Shown: positions 8,112 to 16,404 of the stretch, one piece after another | Position numbering within the stretch: the stretch's first letter is position 1 | Layout of the letters: each line of letters starts with the position of its first letter | Source: Deinococcus alpinitundrae | GTDB lineage: Bacteria; Deinococcota; Deinococci; Deinococcales; Deinococcaceae | Length of the DNA: 64,000 nucleotides | Direction: 5' to 3' | Assembly: GCF_009982895.1 (NCBI RefSeq) | Contig: NZ_WXZL01000003.1 | Span: 1-64,000, forward strand | The notes under the pieces: generated by a model | Seen by the model: the letters and a program-made list of their open reading frames with translations, nothing else | Told to the model about the DNA's origin: nothing | Database searches by the model: none | Program-made: the position numbers and the translations under genes

Positions 8112-8744
8112 TCACAGCGTAACCAGCGCAATAAGCTCTCTCGCGCGCAGGTCCAACGCGGCCCAATCCGGTGCCTGCCAGTCCGTGCGCGTCAGCGAGC
8201 CGCCGATCCCCGCCCCCACCGCGCCTGCCTGCATGAAGGCCGGAAGGTTCGAAGCGTCCAGGCTGCCGACCACCAGCAGCTTCAGGTCTGGATACGGCCC
8301 CAGCAGGCTTTTCACATAGCCTGGCCCCAGATCGCCCGCCGGAAAGAGCTTGACTACCTGGCTGCCCTGCTCACGCGCCTGCATGATCTCGGTGGGTGTC
8401 ATGGCGCCGCTGATCAGGCCCAGGTTGTGCTCGGCGGCGTAGGCATTCACCTGCGGCACCAGGTGGGGCGTGAGGACGAAACTGGCTCCAGCTCGCCGCG
8501 CGGCATCGGCCCGTTCCAGCGTCGTCACCGTGCCCGCTCCCAGGTGCAGGCCCGGCAGGTTCAGCGTCCGAATGGCCCGCAAGCCCGGTTCACCGTGCTC
8601 GTCGCTGAAGGCGACCTCCAGCAGCCGGATGCCCGCCGCGTGGAGCTGGCGGGCCAGGGTGGGGGCGTGCTGCACTGGTACGCCCCGCAGGATGGCGATC
8701 AGGCGGTGGCGCTCGATGAGCGCTACCAGGTCAGGGCGGGTCAT
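8112..8744 (-). CDS. dgoA: 2-dehydro-3-deoxy-6-phosphogalactonate aldolase
   Basis: 210 aa, a class I KDPG/KDPGal-family aldolase that cleaves 2-dehydro-3-deoxy-6-phosphogalactonate into pyruvate and glyceraldehyde-3-phosphate. The motifs are LIAILRGVP, the catalytic Glu in LLEVAFSDEHG, GAGTVTT, and the Schiff-base Lys in QVVKLFPAGDLGPGYVKSL. It ends with the family GAxGAGIGGSL segment. The length matches E. coli DgoA (about 205 aa). The ATG overlaps the upstream dgoK stop as ATGA, so translation is coupled. It is assigned to the galactonate rather than the gluconate pathway because of its dgoK and dgoD neighbours. Confidence 0.9.
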   Translation of the reverse strand: MTRPDLVALIERHRLIAILRGVPVQHAPTLARQLHAAGIRLLEVAFSDEHGEPGLRAIRTLNLPGLHLGAGTVTTLERADAARRAGASFVLTPHLVPQVNAYAAEHNLGLISGAMTPTEIMQAREQGSQVVKLFPAGDLGPGYVKSLLGPYPDLKLLVVGSLDASNLPAFMQAGAVGAGIGGSLTRTDWQAPDWAALDLRARELIALVTL

Positions 8745-9694
8745 GGCTGCACCGGCATGGACGGCCTGTGCCCGGCCAGGTCGCGCCACAGGTCGTACAG
8801 ATGGGCCGCTCCCGCGACGGCAGCCAGCGCCGAATCCGTCTCGGACGCGATCTGCACCGGGAAACCCCGCTCGGCCAGATAAGCGGCAAAGGGCCGCGTG
8901 ACGGTTGAGCGCCCGTACAGCACAGTCAGGCGCTCCGGCCCTGCCTGCTCGATCCAGCGCCAGTTGCCCTCGGCCAGCGCCCCGAGCAGCCAGGACGTGC
9001 CCTGGCCCGGTGCCGCGCCGCGCAGCAGCCCACCGATTCTCACCAGAAAGGCCGCGCGGGAGAGCCCATGCTGACGGGCCGCCTCCAGTCCCTGCCGCCA
9101 CCAGGAGAAGTCCACGTCCAGCAGCGCTGACGGGTCTTGTGTGCTCGATTTCAGAATGGTCTCCCCGGTCATGGCGCTCAGCAGTTCGCCGTTGAGGTTG
9201 GTCAGCGATCCCTGAATGCCGCCGTCGTCCGTCTGAATCAGCTTGTCGTGCGAGCCGAAGTGCAGGAAGTTGACCGGCCCGCGCAGGCCCAGCCTTTGCC
9301 GCAGGCCGGTGACCTCGGTTTCCTCGCCGCGCATCACGTCCATGTCCTGTGTGCGAATGCCTGGAATAAACAGGACGGGGCCGCAACCCTCGATCTCGCG
9401 GGACACCAGGCTGCGGGCGAGCCGTTCGGTGCTGACTGGAGCCAGAAGGTGCGGCACCTCGGTCAGGCCGGTGGGACTGGTGAGCATTCCGCAGGCCACC
9501 ACCGCGTCAAGTGGGCAGAATTGCCTCGCCGTGGCGATCAGCTCCCGCACAGCTTCTTGCAGGGCCTGCCCACTTCCTTCAATCGCGCCGGTCCGGGCAC
9601 CGATGGGCACGGCGGTATCCAGCCTGACGACCTGGCCGTCCCAGATTCTCAAGCGGGTTTGCGTGGTGCCGCCGTCCAGAAACGCGATCATCAT
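8741..9694 (-). CDS. dgoK: 2-dehydro-3-deoxygalactonokinase
   Basis: 317 aa DgoK-type sugar-acid kinase that phosphorylates 2-dehydro-3-deoxygalactonate at O6 with ATP. It begins MMIAFLDGGTTQTRLRIWDG, the ASKHA-like phosphate loop. The family segments ACGMLTSPTGLTEVPHLLAP, FIPGIRTQDMDVMRGEETEV and TLNGELLSAMTGETILK-like are present (seen as TNLNGELLSAMTGETI). It is slightly longer than E. coli DgoK (292 aa). The ribosome-binding site GGGGAGAGGA directly precedes two tandem ATGs (9694 and 9691). It is the middle gene of dgoD-dgoK-dgoA, with a 109-nt gap after dgoD and a 4-nt overlap with dgoA. Confidence 0.88.
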   Translation of the reverse strand: MMIAFLDGGTTQTRLRIWDGQVVRLDTAVPIGARTGAIEGSGQALQEAVRELIATARQFCPLDAVVACGMLTSPTGLTEVPHLLAPVSTERLARSLVSREIEGCGPVLFIPGIRTQDMDVMRGEETEVTGLRQRLGLRGPVNFLHFGSHDKLIQTDDGGIQGSLTNLNGELLSAMTGETILKSSTQDPSALLDVDFSWWRQGLEAARQHGLSRAAFLVRIGGLLRGAAPGQGTSWLLGALAEGNWRWIEQAGPERLTVLYGRSTVTRPFAAYLAERGFPVQIASETDSALAAVAGAAHLYDLWRDLAGHRPSMPVQP

Positions 9695-9803
9695 TCCTCT
9701 CCCCTTTCAAAAGGCGTCAACCGCCGGGCCATGCAGATGGACGCTCGGGATGACACTCAGCAGTGTGGCCGCGTGCGCTCCAAATCTCGGTACGAGCATG
9801 CCT

Positions 9804-11000
9804 TCACCACTCGGCCACGCTACCGTCGTCGTAGCGCCAGACAGGATTCTTCCAGTTATGCCCGATCTTGGCCGCCTCGCGCACCTTGTTCTCGTCAATC
9901 TGGATCCCCAGCCCCGGCCCGGTCAGACGCTGCACGAAGCCCGCTTGATACTCGAAGACTGCCGGGTCGCTCAGGTATTCCAGCAGATCGCTGCCCTGGT
10001 TGTAGTGAATGCCCAGACTCTGCTCCTGAATAAAGGCGTTCGGTGTGCAGAAATCGACCTGCAAGCTGGCCGCCAGCGCAATCGGCCCCAGCGGGCAGTG
10101 AATCGCCAGCGCGACATCGTGGGCTTCGGCCATCGCCGCGATCTTGCGCGTTTCCAGAATGCCGCCCGCGTGCGCCGTGTCGGGCTGCACGATGTCCACG
10201 TAGCCGTCCTTGAAGACCTGCTTGAAATCCCAGCGGGTGTAGAGCCGCTCGCCCAGCGCAATCGGGGTGCTGGTGTGCTGCACGATGTCGCGCAGCGCCT
10301 CGATGTTCTCAGAGAGCACGGGTTCCTCGATGAACATCAGCTTGAATGGGTCCAGTTCACGAGCCAGCACCTTGGCCATACCCCGGTGAACCCGTCCGTG
10401 GAAGTCCACCCCGATCATCACTGATGGCTCCACCGCCTCGCGCACGGCAGCGATGGTGTTGACGGCGGCGGCGACTTTGGCGGGTGAATCGATCCATTCC
10501 ATCCGTTCGCAGCCGTTCATCTTGAGGGCCGTGAAGCCCCGCCCGACGCTGGCGAGGGCCTCCTGCGCCACGTCTCTGGGCGAGTCGCCACCCACCCAGG
10601 AATAGACGCGCATGGTGTCGCGCACCGCGCCGCCGAGCAGATCATGCACCGGCACGTTCAGGGTCTTGCCCCGGATATCCCAGAGGGCCATCTCGATGCC
10701 GCTGATGGCGCTCGTCAGGATAGGGCCGCCCCGGTAGAAACCACCCCGGTATAAGGTCTGCCAGAGGTCCTCGATGCGGCTGGGGTCCTTGCCGATCAGG
10801 TACTCGGCGAGTTCTTCCACGGCGGCCTTGACGGTGGCGGCGCGGCCCTCGACGATCGGTTCGCCCCAGCCCTCCACGCCCTGCTCGGTGGTGATTTTGA
10901 GAAACAGCCACCTCGGCGGCACCGTGAACAGCTCCAGTGAGCGGATGCGGTCGGCGGACCGGGGGGCCGGAGCGGAGCTGGCAGGCAAAGTGTGGGTCAT
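9804..11000 (-). CDS. dgoD: D-galactonate dehydratase
   Basis: 398 aa enolase-superfamily enzyme (mandelate-racemase/galactonate-dehydratase group) converting D-galactonate to 2-dehydro-3-deoxygalactonate with Mg2+. The N-terminal capping domain covers about residues 15-130 (SAISGIEMALWDIRGKTL). The barrel contains the metal-ligand Asp in IGVDFHGRVHRG, the Glu in LMFIEEPV, the Glu in ALGERLY and the catalytic His in VQPDTAHAGG. It is close to E. coli DgoD in length. This ATG is chosen because GGAGAAG lies 7 nt upstream; a longer in-frame extension to 11270 has no family similarity. No dgoR or dgoT was found beside it. Confidence 0.9.
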   Translation of the reverse strand: MTHTLPASSAPAPRSADRIRSLELFTVPPRWLFLKITTEQGVEGWGEPIVEGRAATVKAAVEELAEYLIGKDPSRIEDLWQTLYRGGFYRGGPILTSAISGIEMALWDIRGKTLNVPVHDLLGGAVRDTMRVYSWVGGDSPRDVAQEALASVGRGFTALKMNGCERMEWIDSPAKVAAAVNTIAAVREAVEPSVMIGVDFHGRVHRGMAKVLARELDPFKLMFIEEPVLSENIEALRDIVQHTSTPIALGERLYTRWDFKQVFKDGYVDIVQPDTAHAGGILETRKIAAMAEAHDVALAIHCPLGPIALAASLQVDFCTPNAFIQEQSLGIHYNQGSDLLEYLSDPAVFEYQAGFVQRLTGPGLGIQIDENKVREAAKIGHNWKNPVWRYDDGSVAEW

Positions 11001-11303
11001 CTGGCTTCTCCCTGTCGGTGGAGGGCCTGGCAGATGCTGGCCTCGAACGGCTGAACCTGCCCGAGCATGGCCTGCTGCGCTCCCGACATCCGATACGATA
11101 GCCTCTTGCAGCTTCGCATGACCCCGCAGACTGGGTTCCAGACCGCCCTCGACGGACACAGTATAAAACCGTCCGACGCGGGTGATCTCGGTGATGGGCC
11201 GCATGGCGTCCAGCAGCCAGGGGATCGTGGTGCCTCGACCGGTGTCACGGCAGGCTGAGGGCCAAAGCAACCGCTTGAGCGGCAGGTTTCCTATAGTGAG
11301 GCT
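11001..11303. other. Intergenic region upstream of dgoD, possible gene debris
   Basis: 303 nt between the divergent dgoD and the SARP pseudogene. Minus-strand frames remain open (for example residues reading ITEITRVGRFYTVSVEGG) and continue into dgoD, but they match no family I recognise and have no start signal. It may hold remains of a former dgo regulator or dehydrogenase; this is speculation. Confidence 0.3.
11292..11297 (+). promoter_or_regulatory. -10 element TATAGT of the decayed SARP gene
   Basis: TATAGT is followed after 6 nt by GTG (11304), the leaderless spacing used elsewhere in the window. The reading frame it opens (MSSRSSTVT) stops after nine codons because of a frameshift, which supports decay of the gene after the promoter evolved. 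Confidence 0.4.
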
Positions 11304-13164
11304 GTGTCCTCCCGCTCTTCAACCGTGACCTGAATCTTCTGGGCGCTCCGTCGCTGGTGGTGGCAGGCCAGGTCCGACTTCTGGAGCGCAAGATGGCAGG
11401 CGTTCTGGCGTATGTGTGCCTGGAGCGCCAAGGCGACGCGGGAGCGAGTGGCGGGCCTGCTGTGGCCCGATGTACCGGACCGGTCGGCGCGCACCAACTT
11501 GCGTCAGGTGCTCTGGCGACTGCGTTCCTACGGGCCAGACCTGGTGGTGGGTGAGCGACTGCTGACACTCTCCGGTCAGGTGCAGGTCGATGTGACGCAG
11601 TCCAATCTCGCGGCACTCGAGGGCCACGATCTGGAGCGACCGGCCTGGGCAGGCGAACTGCTGGCCGGAAAAGAGTTCAGCGACTGCCCGGCCTTCGAAG
11701 AATGGCTGCTTTTTGAGCGTGAACGGTACTGGTCTCTTCGCCGCGACGCGCTGTGGCGACGCTGCCGGGCCGATCAGGACGCTGGAGAGCTGGGCAGTGC
11801 CCTGCGGCACGCGGCGCGCCGGCTCGAACTCGACCCGCTGTCCGAGCCGGTCTACCGCTTGATCATGACCCTTCATGCGGGCGGGGGCGACCGTGCGGCG
11901 GCACTCACCGCTTTCCGCGAGTGCCGCGAGGTTCTGAGAGAGCAGCTGGGGGTATCGCCCATGCCGGAAACCCTGGCGCTGGCCGACCGGATCGGGCGGG
12001 CCGGAGGTGCAGGCGAAGCGTAGGGCCGACCCACGGCACCGGCAGCCTGGCAGCCTCCGCTGACGGGCCGCGACGCCGAATGGGGACGGCTGAACGCGGC
12101 GCTGAATGCCGGGCAGACTGTCATCGTCAGTGGTCCGCCCGGCATGGGCAAAACGCGGCTGCTGCTGGAGGTGCTGCGCGCGCGGCGCGGTGCTGTGCCT
12201 GGAGTCGCGCCCGAACGACGAGGCCGTGCCCTACCTGGCGCTGGGGCGGATGGCCCGCAGACTCCTGAAAGCCCACCAGGACGCGGCGCTGCTCGACCCG
12301 TCCCTCGCGCCCGAGCCGCTGGAAGGCTGGGTGCGTGCCCAGGTCGCACACCTGCTGCCGGACGTCTGGCCCGAGGAACCGGGACCGGGGCCACTCAGTT
12401 CGGCAGCCGCGCAACGCCGGTTTCTGGAAGCGATGACCCGGCTCGTCACCTCTCTGCGGCCGCTGGCGCTGGGCCTGCCGGGCGGCGGTGCGGGCAGCTT
12501 GCTGTTCGACGACGACCAGTGGACCGACGAGCGGAGCTGGGAAGCCTGGATGTTCATCTTCTCGCAGCCCGAATGGCGGGCGCTGGGCGTGCAGGTGGGC
12601 CTCACCTTCCGGCAGGGCGAACTCTCGCTGGCACGGCTGGAAACCATCAAGCGGCTGGTGGAAGGCTCGGCGGCAGTCAGCATCGATCTGCGTCCGCTGG
12701 ACGAAGCCGGAGTCGAGAACCTGACCGACGCCTTTCTGGAGCACCGGAAACAAGACCCGGCGGCGGGGCGGGCCGTGGTCGGAGCCCTGTGGCGGCACAC
12801 CGGCGGAAATCCACTGTTCGTGCTGGAAACGCTGCGCAGTCTGATGGACACCGGCGGAACCACGGCGCAGCAGAAAGAACTCAAGACGCTGCCGTTGCCG
12901 CCACAACTCGAAGCGCTGCTGCGCCGCCGTCTGGAACGTGTTTCGGCCCCGGCGCTGCGCCTGGCCCGCGTGGCCGCCGTGGCCGGGTCAGAGTTCGACG
13001 CGCAACTCGCCGCGCAGGTGATGGCCCCTCATCCCCTCGACCTGGTCCAACCCTGGGCCGAACTGGAGGCCGCCCAGACCATGAGCGGGGTGGGGTTCGT
13101 GCACGACATGATGGCGCAGGCGGCCCGCCAGGGGGTGCCGCTGCCGGTGCGCCAGCGCCGCCCT
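11304..13164 (+). pseudogene. SARP/BTAD-ATPase transcriptional regulator, decayed
   Basis: The parts of one gene lie in three frames. An N-terminal winged-helix piece (LNLLGAPSLVVAGQVRLLER, then GVLAYVCLE) is out of frame with the leaderless GTG. After a second shift near 11430 comes RERVAGLLWPDVPDRSARTN and a BTAD (LELDPLSEPVYRLIMTLHAG) to residue-level match with SARP proteins. An in-frame TAG (12021-12023) follows. The same frame then resumes with a Walker A (SGPPGMGKT, about 12130-12155). A frameshift near 12185 leads to the rest of the ATPase (LLFDDDQW, TGGNPLFVLETLRSL) up to about 13160. There are thus at least three frameshifts and one nonsense codon, and the TPR region is lost. Here the DNA-binding part is N-terminal, unlike the intact regulator at 1927. 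Confidence 0.75.
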
Positions 13165-13174
13165 GAGTTACGCC

Positions 13175-13214
13175 ACGGTGTAGGTGGCGGCTTACGCACC
13201 GCCACCTACACCGT
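13175..13214. repeat. Perfect 16-bp inverted repeat, 8-nt loop
   Basis: ACGGTGTAGGTGGCGG (13175-13190) and its exact complement at 13199-13214 flank CTTACGCA. The repeat sits precisely where the SARP-ATPase similarity ends and an outer-membrane-like frame begins. There is no T-tract, so it is more likely a recombination or element-end signature than a terminator. Confidence 0.7.
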
Positions 13215-13535
13215 ACAAGACGTCTCAGTGGGCATGGGCGCGCATGTGGCCCTGCCCGGCAACCTCAATGCTGGAGCGGGTGCCGCACTGGTGCCTGCCA
13301 AGCGCACGTCGGTGTATGCCGCCAGTCTCAGCAAACAGGTGGAGGGCTGCGTTTCGGCGTTGGAGCCACCCTGACCACGCCTCCAGATACCGAATCGACG
13401 CTCACCACCCAAGCATCGGTGTCCGGGCAGCGCCAGCCCTGGCAGAGCAACCTGTACGCCTCGTATACCCGCAGTCCGACGAGTACCGCAGGGAGTGCCA
13501 ACGGTACCTTCGGTTATGAGGCAGTGCAGAGCTGA
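13199..13535 (+). pseudogene. C-terminal remnant of a secreted or outer-membrane beta-strand protein
   Basis: The frame starting in the inverted repeat reads TATYTVQDVSVGMGAHVALP, then GNLNAGAGAALVPAKRTSVYA. After a frameshift at about 13350 it continues GLRFGVGATLTTPPDTESTL and ends LYASYTRSP...GTFGYEAVQS before TGA at 13533. The alternating Gly-rich amphipathic strands and terminal aromatic residues look like the last strands of a beta-barrel or large Deinococcus surface protein. It has no start and no N-terminal part. It could be the 3' end left after a deletion that joined it to the regulator. Confidence 0.45.
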
Positions 13536-13787
13536 GCGATCCCACACCCACCTTTCGCGTCTTGCCCTGATCTCTCACCTTGGACCCGTACCCAGCCCGA
13601 AAAGGTGCAACTTCAGTGGACAAGATGAGGTAAGAAGCAGGCGTGCAGACGCGGCATGATACGGACTCCGCTCCTCCCAGACGGGTTCCGTTCTGTCCAA
13701 GAATCAGTGGGCGCGAAAACGCGCATTCAGGAAGAAGACTAACGGAGCGTCATTTTGGCCCCATCATCTCTCCGGACAAATGCGCTC

Positions 13788-14468
13788 TTACCGGCGCTCA
13801 GGCGAGGCCACCGGCGTCGGCAGTGGAAATAGGGTCGCGTAGCGCTGAGCGAGCGCACGGTCGCCCAGCACGCTCAGGAGACCCGCCGCCTCGGCTTCTC
13901 CGATGGACTGGTCCCCCAAGAGCACCCTGCCGAGGGTGGCCACGTCGCCGCTCAGGGTCGCGTCTGCCGCCCCGCCGCCGGGTGTGATGTCCAGCGTGCC
14001 GCTCTCGATCCTGGCCGTGAAGCGTTCGCGCCCGACCTGCAGGGCCACTGCGCCCGCGATGCCGGTGGCGGCCTGGGCGCTGAACATGGTCTTTTGCGCG
14101 GTGATCAGGGTAGCGAGGCTGATTGGCGCAGGCGCCTTGTGCGGCGACTGCGCTCCCCAGCGGCCCAGCTGTTGCAAAACGGGTTCCAGCTCATGTCCCC
14201 AGGGTGTCAGAGCATACATCCAGCCAGCGGCGGGCGCAGGGAGCGGTTGGCATGTCAACACGCCGGTCCCTTCCAGATCGCTCAGGCGCTGGGCCAGCAC
14301 CGTGGCGCTGATACCGGGCAGGCTGGTTTTCAGGTCCGTGAAGCGGCGTGGCCCGAGCAGCAACTCGCGCACGACCAGCAGGGCCCAGCGCTCCCCGATC
14401 AGGTCCAGGGCGTGGGCGGCTGCACAGCCGTCCTGATAGGAACGCTTTTCCCCCTTTCTTGAAGCCAT
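13788..14468 (-). CDS. HxlR-family regulator with C-terminal SCP2-like domain
   Basis: 226 aa. Residues about 10-105 form an HxlR winged helix, beginning with the effector Cys in YQDGCAAAHALDLIGERWAL and continuing RELLLGPRRFTDLKTSLPGI and LAQRLSDLEGTGVL. Residues about 125-215 (TMFSAQAATGIAGAVALQVG, then ARIESGTLDITPGGGAADATLSG) resemble the SCP2 sterol-carrier domain often attached to HxlR proteins. It is divergent from the reductase gene at 14651, with 182 nt between them. It probably represses that gene set and itself in response to an electrophile or lipophilic ligand (inferred). Confidence 0.85.
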   Translation of the reverse strand: MASRKGEKRSYQDGCAAAHALDLIGERWALLVVRELLLGPRRFTDLKTSLPGISATVLAQRLSDLEGTGVLTCQPLPAPAAGWMYALTPWGHELEPVLQQLGRWGAQSPHKAPAPISLATLITAQKTMFSAQAATGIAGAVALQVGRERFTARIESGTLDITPGGGAADATLSGDVATLGRVLLGDQSIGEAEAAGLLSVLGDRALAQRYATLFPLPTPVASPERR

Positions 14469-14650
14469 CTCCAGAGTGTACCCGGTTCAATCTGGAAAAC
14501 TGACGGAGTGGTTGCAATTTCCTACCGTTATGCTCTAAACTAAATAGGAGGAAGAATTACGATCTCTGAGAGAGTCAGCTCCTGTTTTGACCCGCTGCAG
14601 TGCTCGACTTTTCTCACCCTTTCCCGCCAATCTGGCACAGGAGCACCCAC

Positions 14651-15205
14651 ATGGGCCGACTGATCGTCTCGGAATTTCTCTCGCTCGACGGTGTCATGGA
14701 CACCCCTGCCTGGACCGCGCCCTACTGGAACGACGAGATCGCGGCGTTCAAAGCATCGGAGACGGCGACGACCGGGGCCCTGCTCCAGGGCCGGGTGACC
14801 TACGACGGCATGGCGGCGGCCTGGCCCGCCAGAGGGGACGAGGACCCCGGGGCCGCGCTGATAAACAGCCTTCCCAAGTATGTCGTCTCGACCACCCTGG
14901 CAGAAGCCACCTGGAACAACTCGACCATCATCCGGGAAAACGTCGCGCAGGCGGTGCAGGCCCTCAAAGACCAGTACAGCGCAGACATCCTGGTGTACGG
15001 CAGCGGCGAACTGTCCCGGTTCCTGCTGGTCAATGGACTGGTCAATGGACTGAATCTGCTCGTCTATCCGGTCGTGCTGGGCCAGGGCAAACGCTTCTTC
15101 GGAGACCAGGCGGGGCCGCCACTGACCTTGACCGCCTCACGTGCCTTTGCCTCCGGCGTGGTGCTGCTTCAATACCAGCTCCCCGATACGGCTCAACAGC
15201 ATTGA
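14651..15205 (+). CDS. Dihydrofolate reductase/RibD C-terminal family protein
   Basis: 184 aa YyaP/YwjB-type reductase domain. It begins MGRLIVSEFLSLDGVMDTPA, followed by the nucleotide-binding part (TTGALLQGRVTYDGMAAAWP), LPKYVVSTTL and the DILVYGSGELSRFLL Gly-rich loop. It ends with VYPVVLGQGKRFF. The fold is that of RibD C-terminal/DHFR proteins, but the physiological substrate is unknown. It has the AGGAG ribosome-binding site 7 nt before this ATG; an upstream in-frame ATG-like extension to 14600 adds non-conserved residues. It is first in a same-strand set opposite the HxlR regulator. Confidence 0.85.
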   Translation: MGRLIVSEFLSLDGVMDTPAWTAPYWNDEIAAFKASETATTGALLQGRVTYDGMAAAWPARGDEDPGAALINSLPKYVVSTTLAEATWNNSTIIRENVAQAVQALKDQYSADILVYGSGELSRFLLVNGLVNGLNLLVYPVVLGQGKRFFGDQAGPPLTLTASRAFASGVVLLQYQLPDTAQQH

Positions 15206-15278
15206 TGGCACAGGTCGTCCTGCCGACGATCAGGTCGCCGGACAGCCTCGTCTTTTCAAGGGAACCCAAGGAGAAGCC

Positions 15279-15827
15279 ATGTCATTTCAGGCGTATCTGG
15301 ACAGCGTCGAAGCCCAAACCGGCAAAACAGTCGCCGAGTTTCGCACGCTGGCCGACGAGAATAAGCTGACCAAACACGGCGAGATCGTCGGGTGGCTCAA
15401 GGAGGATTTCGCACTGGGCCACGGCCACGCCACAGCGGTAGCGGCTGCGCTCCTGAAGGCCGACCACTTCAAGACACCCCGACTGGAGAAGGTAGAGGCC
15501 GTGTTCAGCGGCAAGAAGGCCAGCTGGAAACCCATCTACGACACGCTGTGGGCCGCTGTGCAAGGTTTCGGCGACGATGTGGACCTCGCCCCCACCGACA
15601 GCTACGTGAGCTTTATTCGTGGACCGAAACGCAGCAAGTTCGCCATCGTGCAGCCGGGGGCCGGTCACCTCGACCTCGGCCTTAAGCGCAAGGGGGTGGA
15701 CGCCACCGGGCGATTCGAGGCGGCAGGGAACTGGAACAGCATGGTCACCCACCGTGTCCGCATCACCGACGCGGCCCAGATCGACGCTGAGCTGCTGAAC
15801 TGGCTGCAGCTGGCGTACGAAGGGTGA
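15279..15827 (+). CDS. DUF4287/DUF5655 domain protein
   Basis: 182 aa. The N-terminal about 65 residues (SFQAYLDSVEAQTGKTVAEF to GHGHATAVAAALL) match the DUF4287 pattern, a small helical domain with a Lys/His-rich G-W/H-A-x-A motif. The C-terminal about 110 residues (KKASWKPIYDTLWAAVQGFG, PTDSYVSFIRGPKRSKFA, RVRITDAAQIDAELLNWL) match DUF5655, a nuclease-fold-like domain of unknown role. The AAGGAGAAG ribosome-binding site is ideal. It lies 73 nt downstream of the reductase gene. It is cytoplasmic with no signal peptide. The function is unknown. Confidence 0.8.
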   Translation: MSFQAYLDSVEAQTGKTVAEFRTLADENKLTKHGEIVGWLKEDFALGHGHATAVAAALLKADHFKTPRLEKVEAVFSGKKASWKPIYDTLWAAVQGFGDDVDLAPTDSYVSFIRGPKRSKFAIVQPGAGHLDLGLKRKGVDATGRFEAAGNWNSMVTHRVRITDAAQIDAELLNWLQLAYEG

Positions 15828-16005
15828 GCTGACTGGGGTGAACCTCGCTCCGAATCTTACTGGCACTGCCATGCCATCAGCACCCTGCCGGAAGCGGAGC
15901 AGCGCCTGGTTCAACAGATCGGTGGGCCAGTCGTCCAGCAACCGTCACGCATTCTTTTCCGTTCCACCGCCACTCATTTTCGGTCTGCGGCAGTCAAGGA
16001 GTCCC

Positions 16006-16377
16006 ATGTTCGAGCACGCTCCCGCCTTCAGTGGTTTTTCCGTCCGCGACATCAAAGCGGCCAAAGTCTTCTACGCAGAGGTCCTGGGCCTTCAGGTCAG
16101 CGAGGAGCACGGCATGCTCCACCTGCACGTCACGGGGGGAAGGCCCGTGCTGGTCTACCCGAAACCCAACCACAGCCCCGCCACCTACACCGTCCTGAAC
16201 TTCCCGGTGAAAGATGTCGACGCGGCGGTAGCTGCCCTGGCCGGGCGCGGTGTGGACATGCTGCACTACGAGGGCATGAATCTGGACGCCAGCGGCGTCA
16301 TGCGTGGGCAGGGGCCGACCATCGCCTGGTTCACCGACCCCTCCGGCAACGTCCTTTCCGTCATCGAAGACGCCTGA
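16006..16377 (+). CDS. Glyoxalase/bleomycin-resistance VOC protein
   Basis: 123 aa single-domain vicinal oxygen chelate protein with the beta-alpha-beta-beta-beta halves SGFSVRDIKAAKVFYAEVLG and TVLNFPVKDVDAAVAALAGRG, ending WFTDPSGNVLSVIED. The usual metal ligands are only partly present, including the terminal Glu in VIED. It could be a metal-dependent lyase/dioxygenase fold or a binding protein that sequesters small molecules. CAAGGAG lies 6-12 nt before the chosen ATG. It lies 27 nt upstream of the efflux transporter gene, suggesting co-transcription. Confidence 0.82.
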   Translation: MFEHAPAFSGFSVRDIKAAKVFYAEVLGLQVSEEHGMLHLHVTGGRPVLVYPKPNHSPATYTVLNFPVKDVDAAVAALAGRGVDMLHYEGMNLDASGVMRGQGPTIAWFTDPSGNVLSVIEDA

Positions 16378-16404
16378 GTTTTCACTGACCCCGGAGGTCT
16401 GCCT

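Noticed and set aside
15838..16005. Longer N-terminus for the VOC protein
   Set aside because: The upstream in-frame residues are not conserved, and a strong Shine-Dalgarno supports the ATG at 16006.
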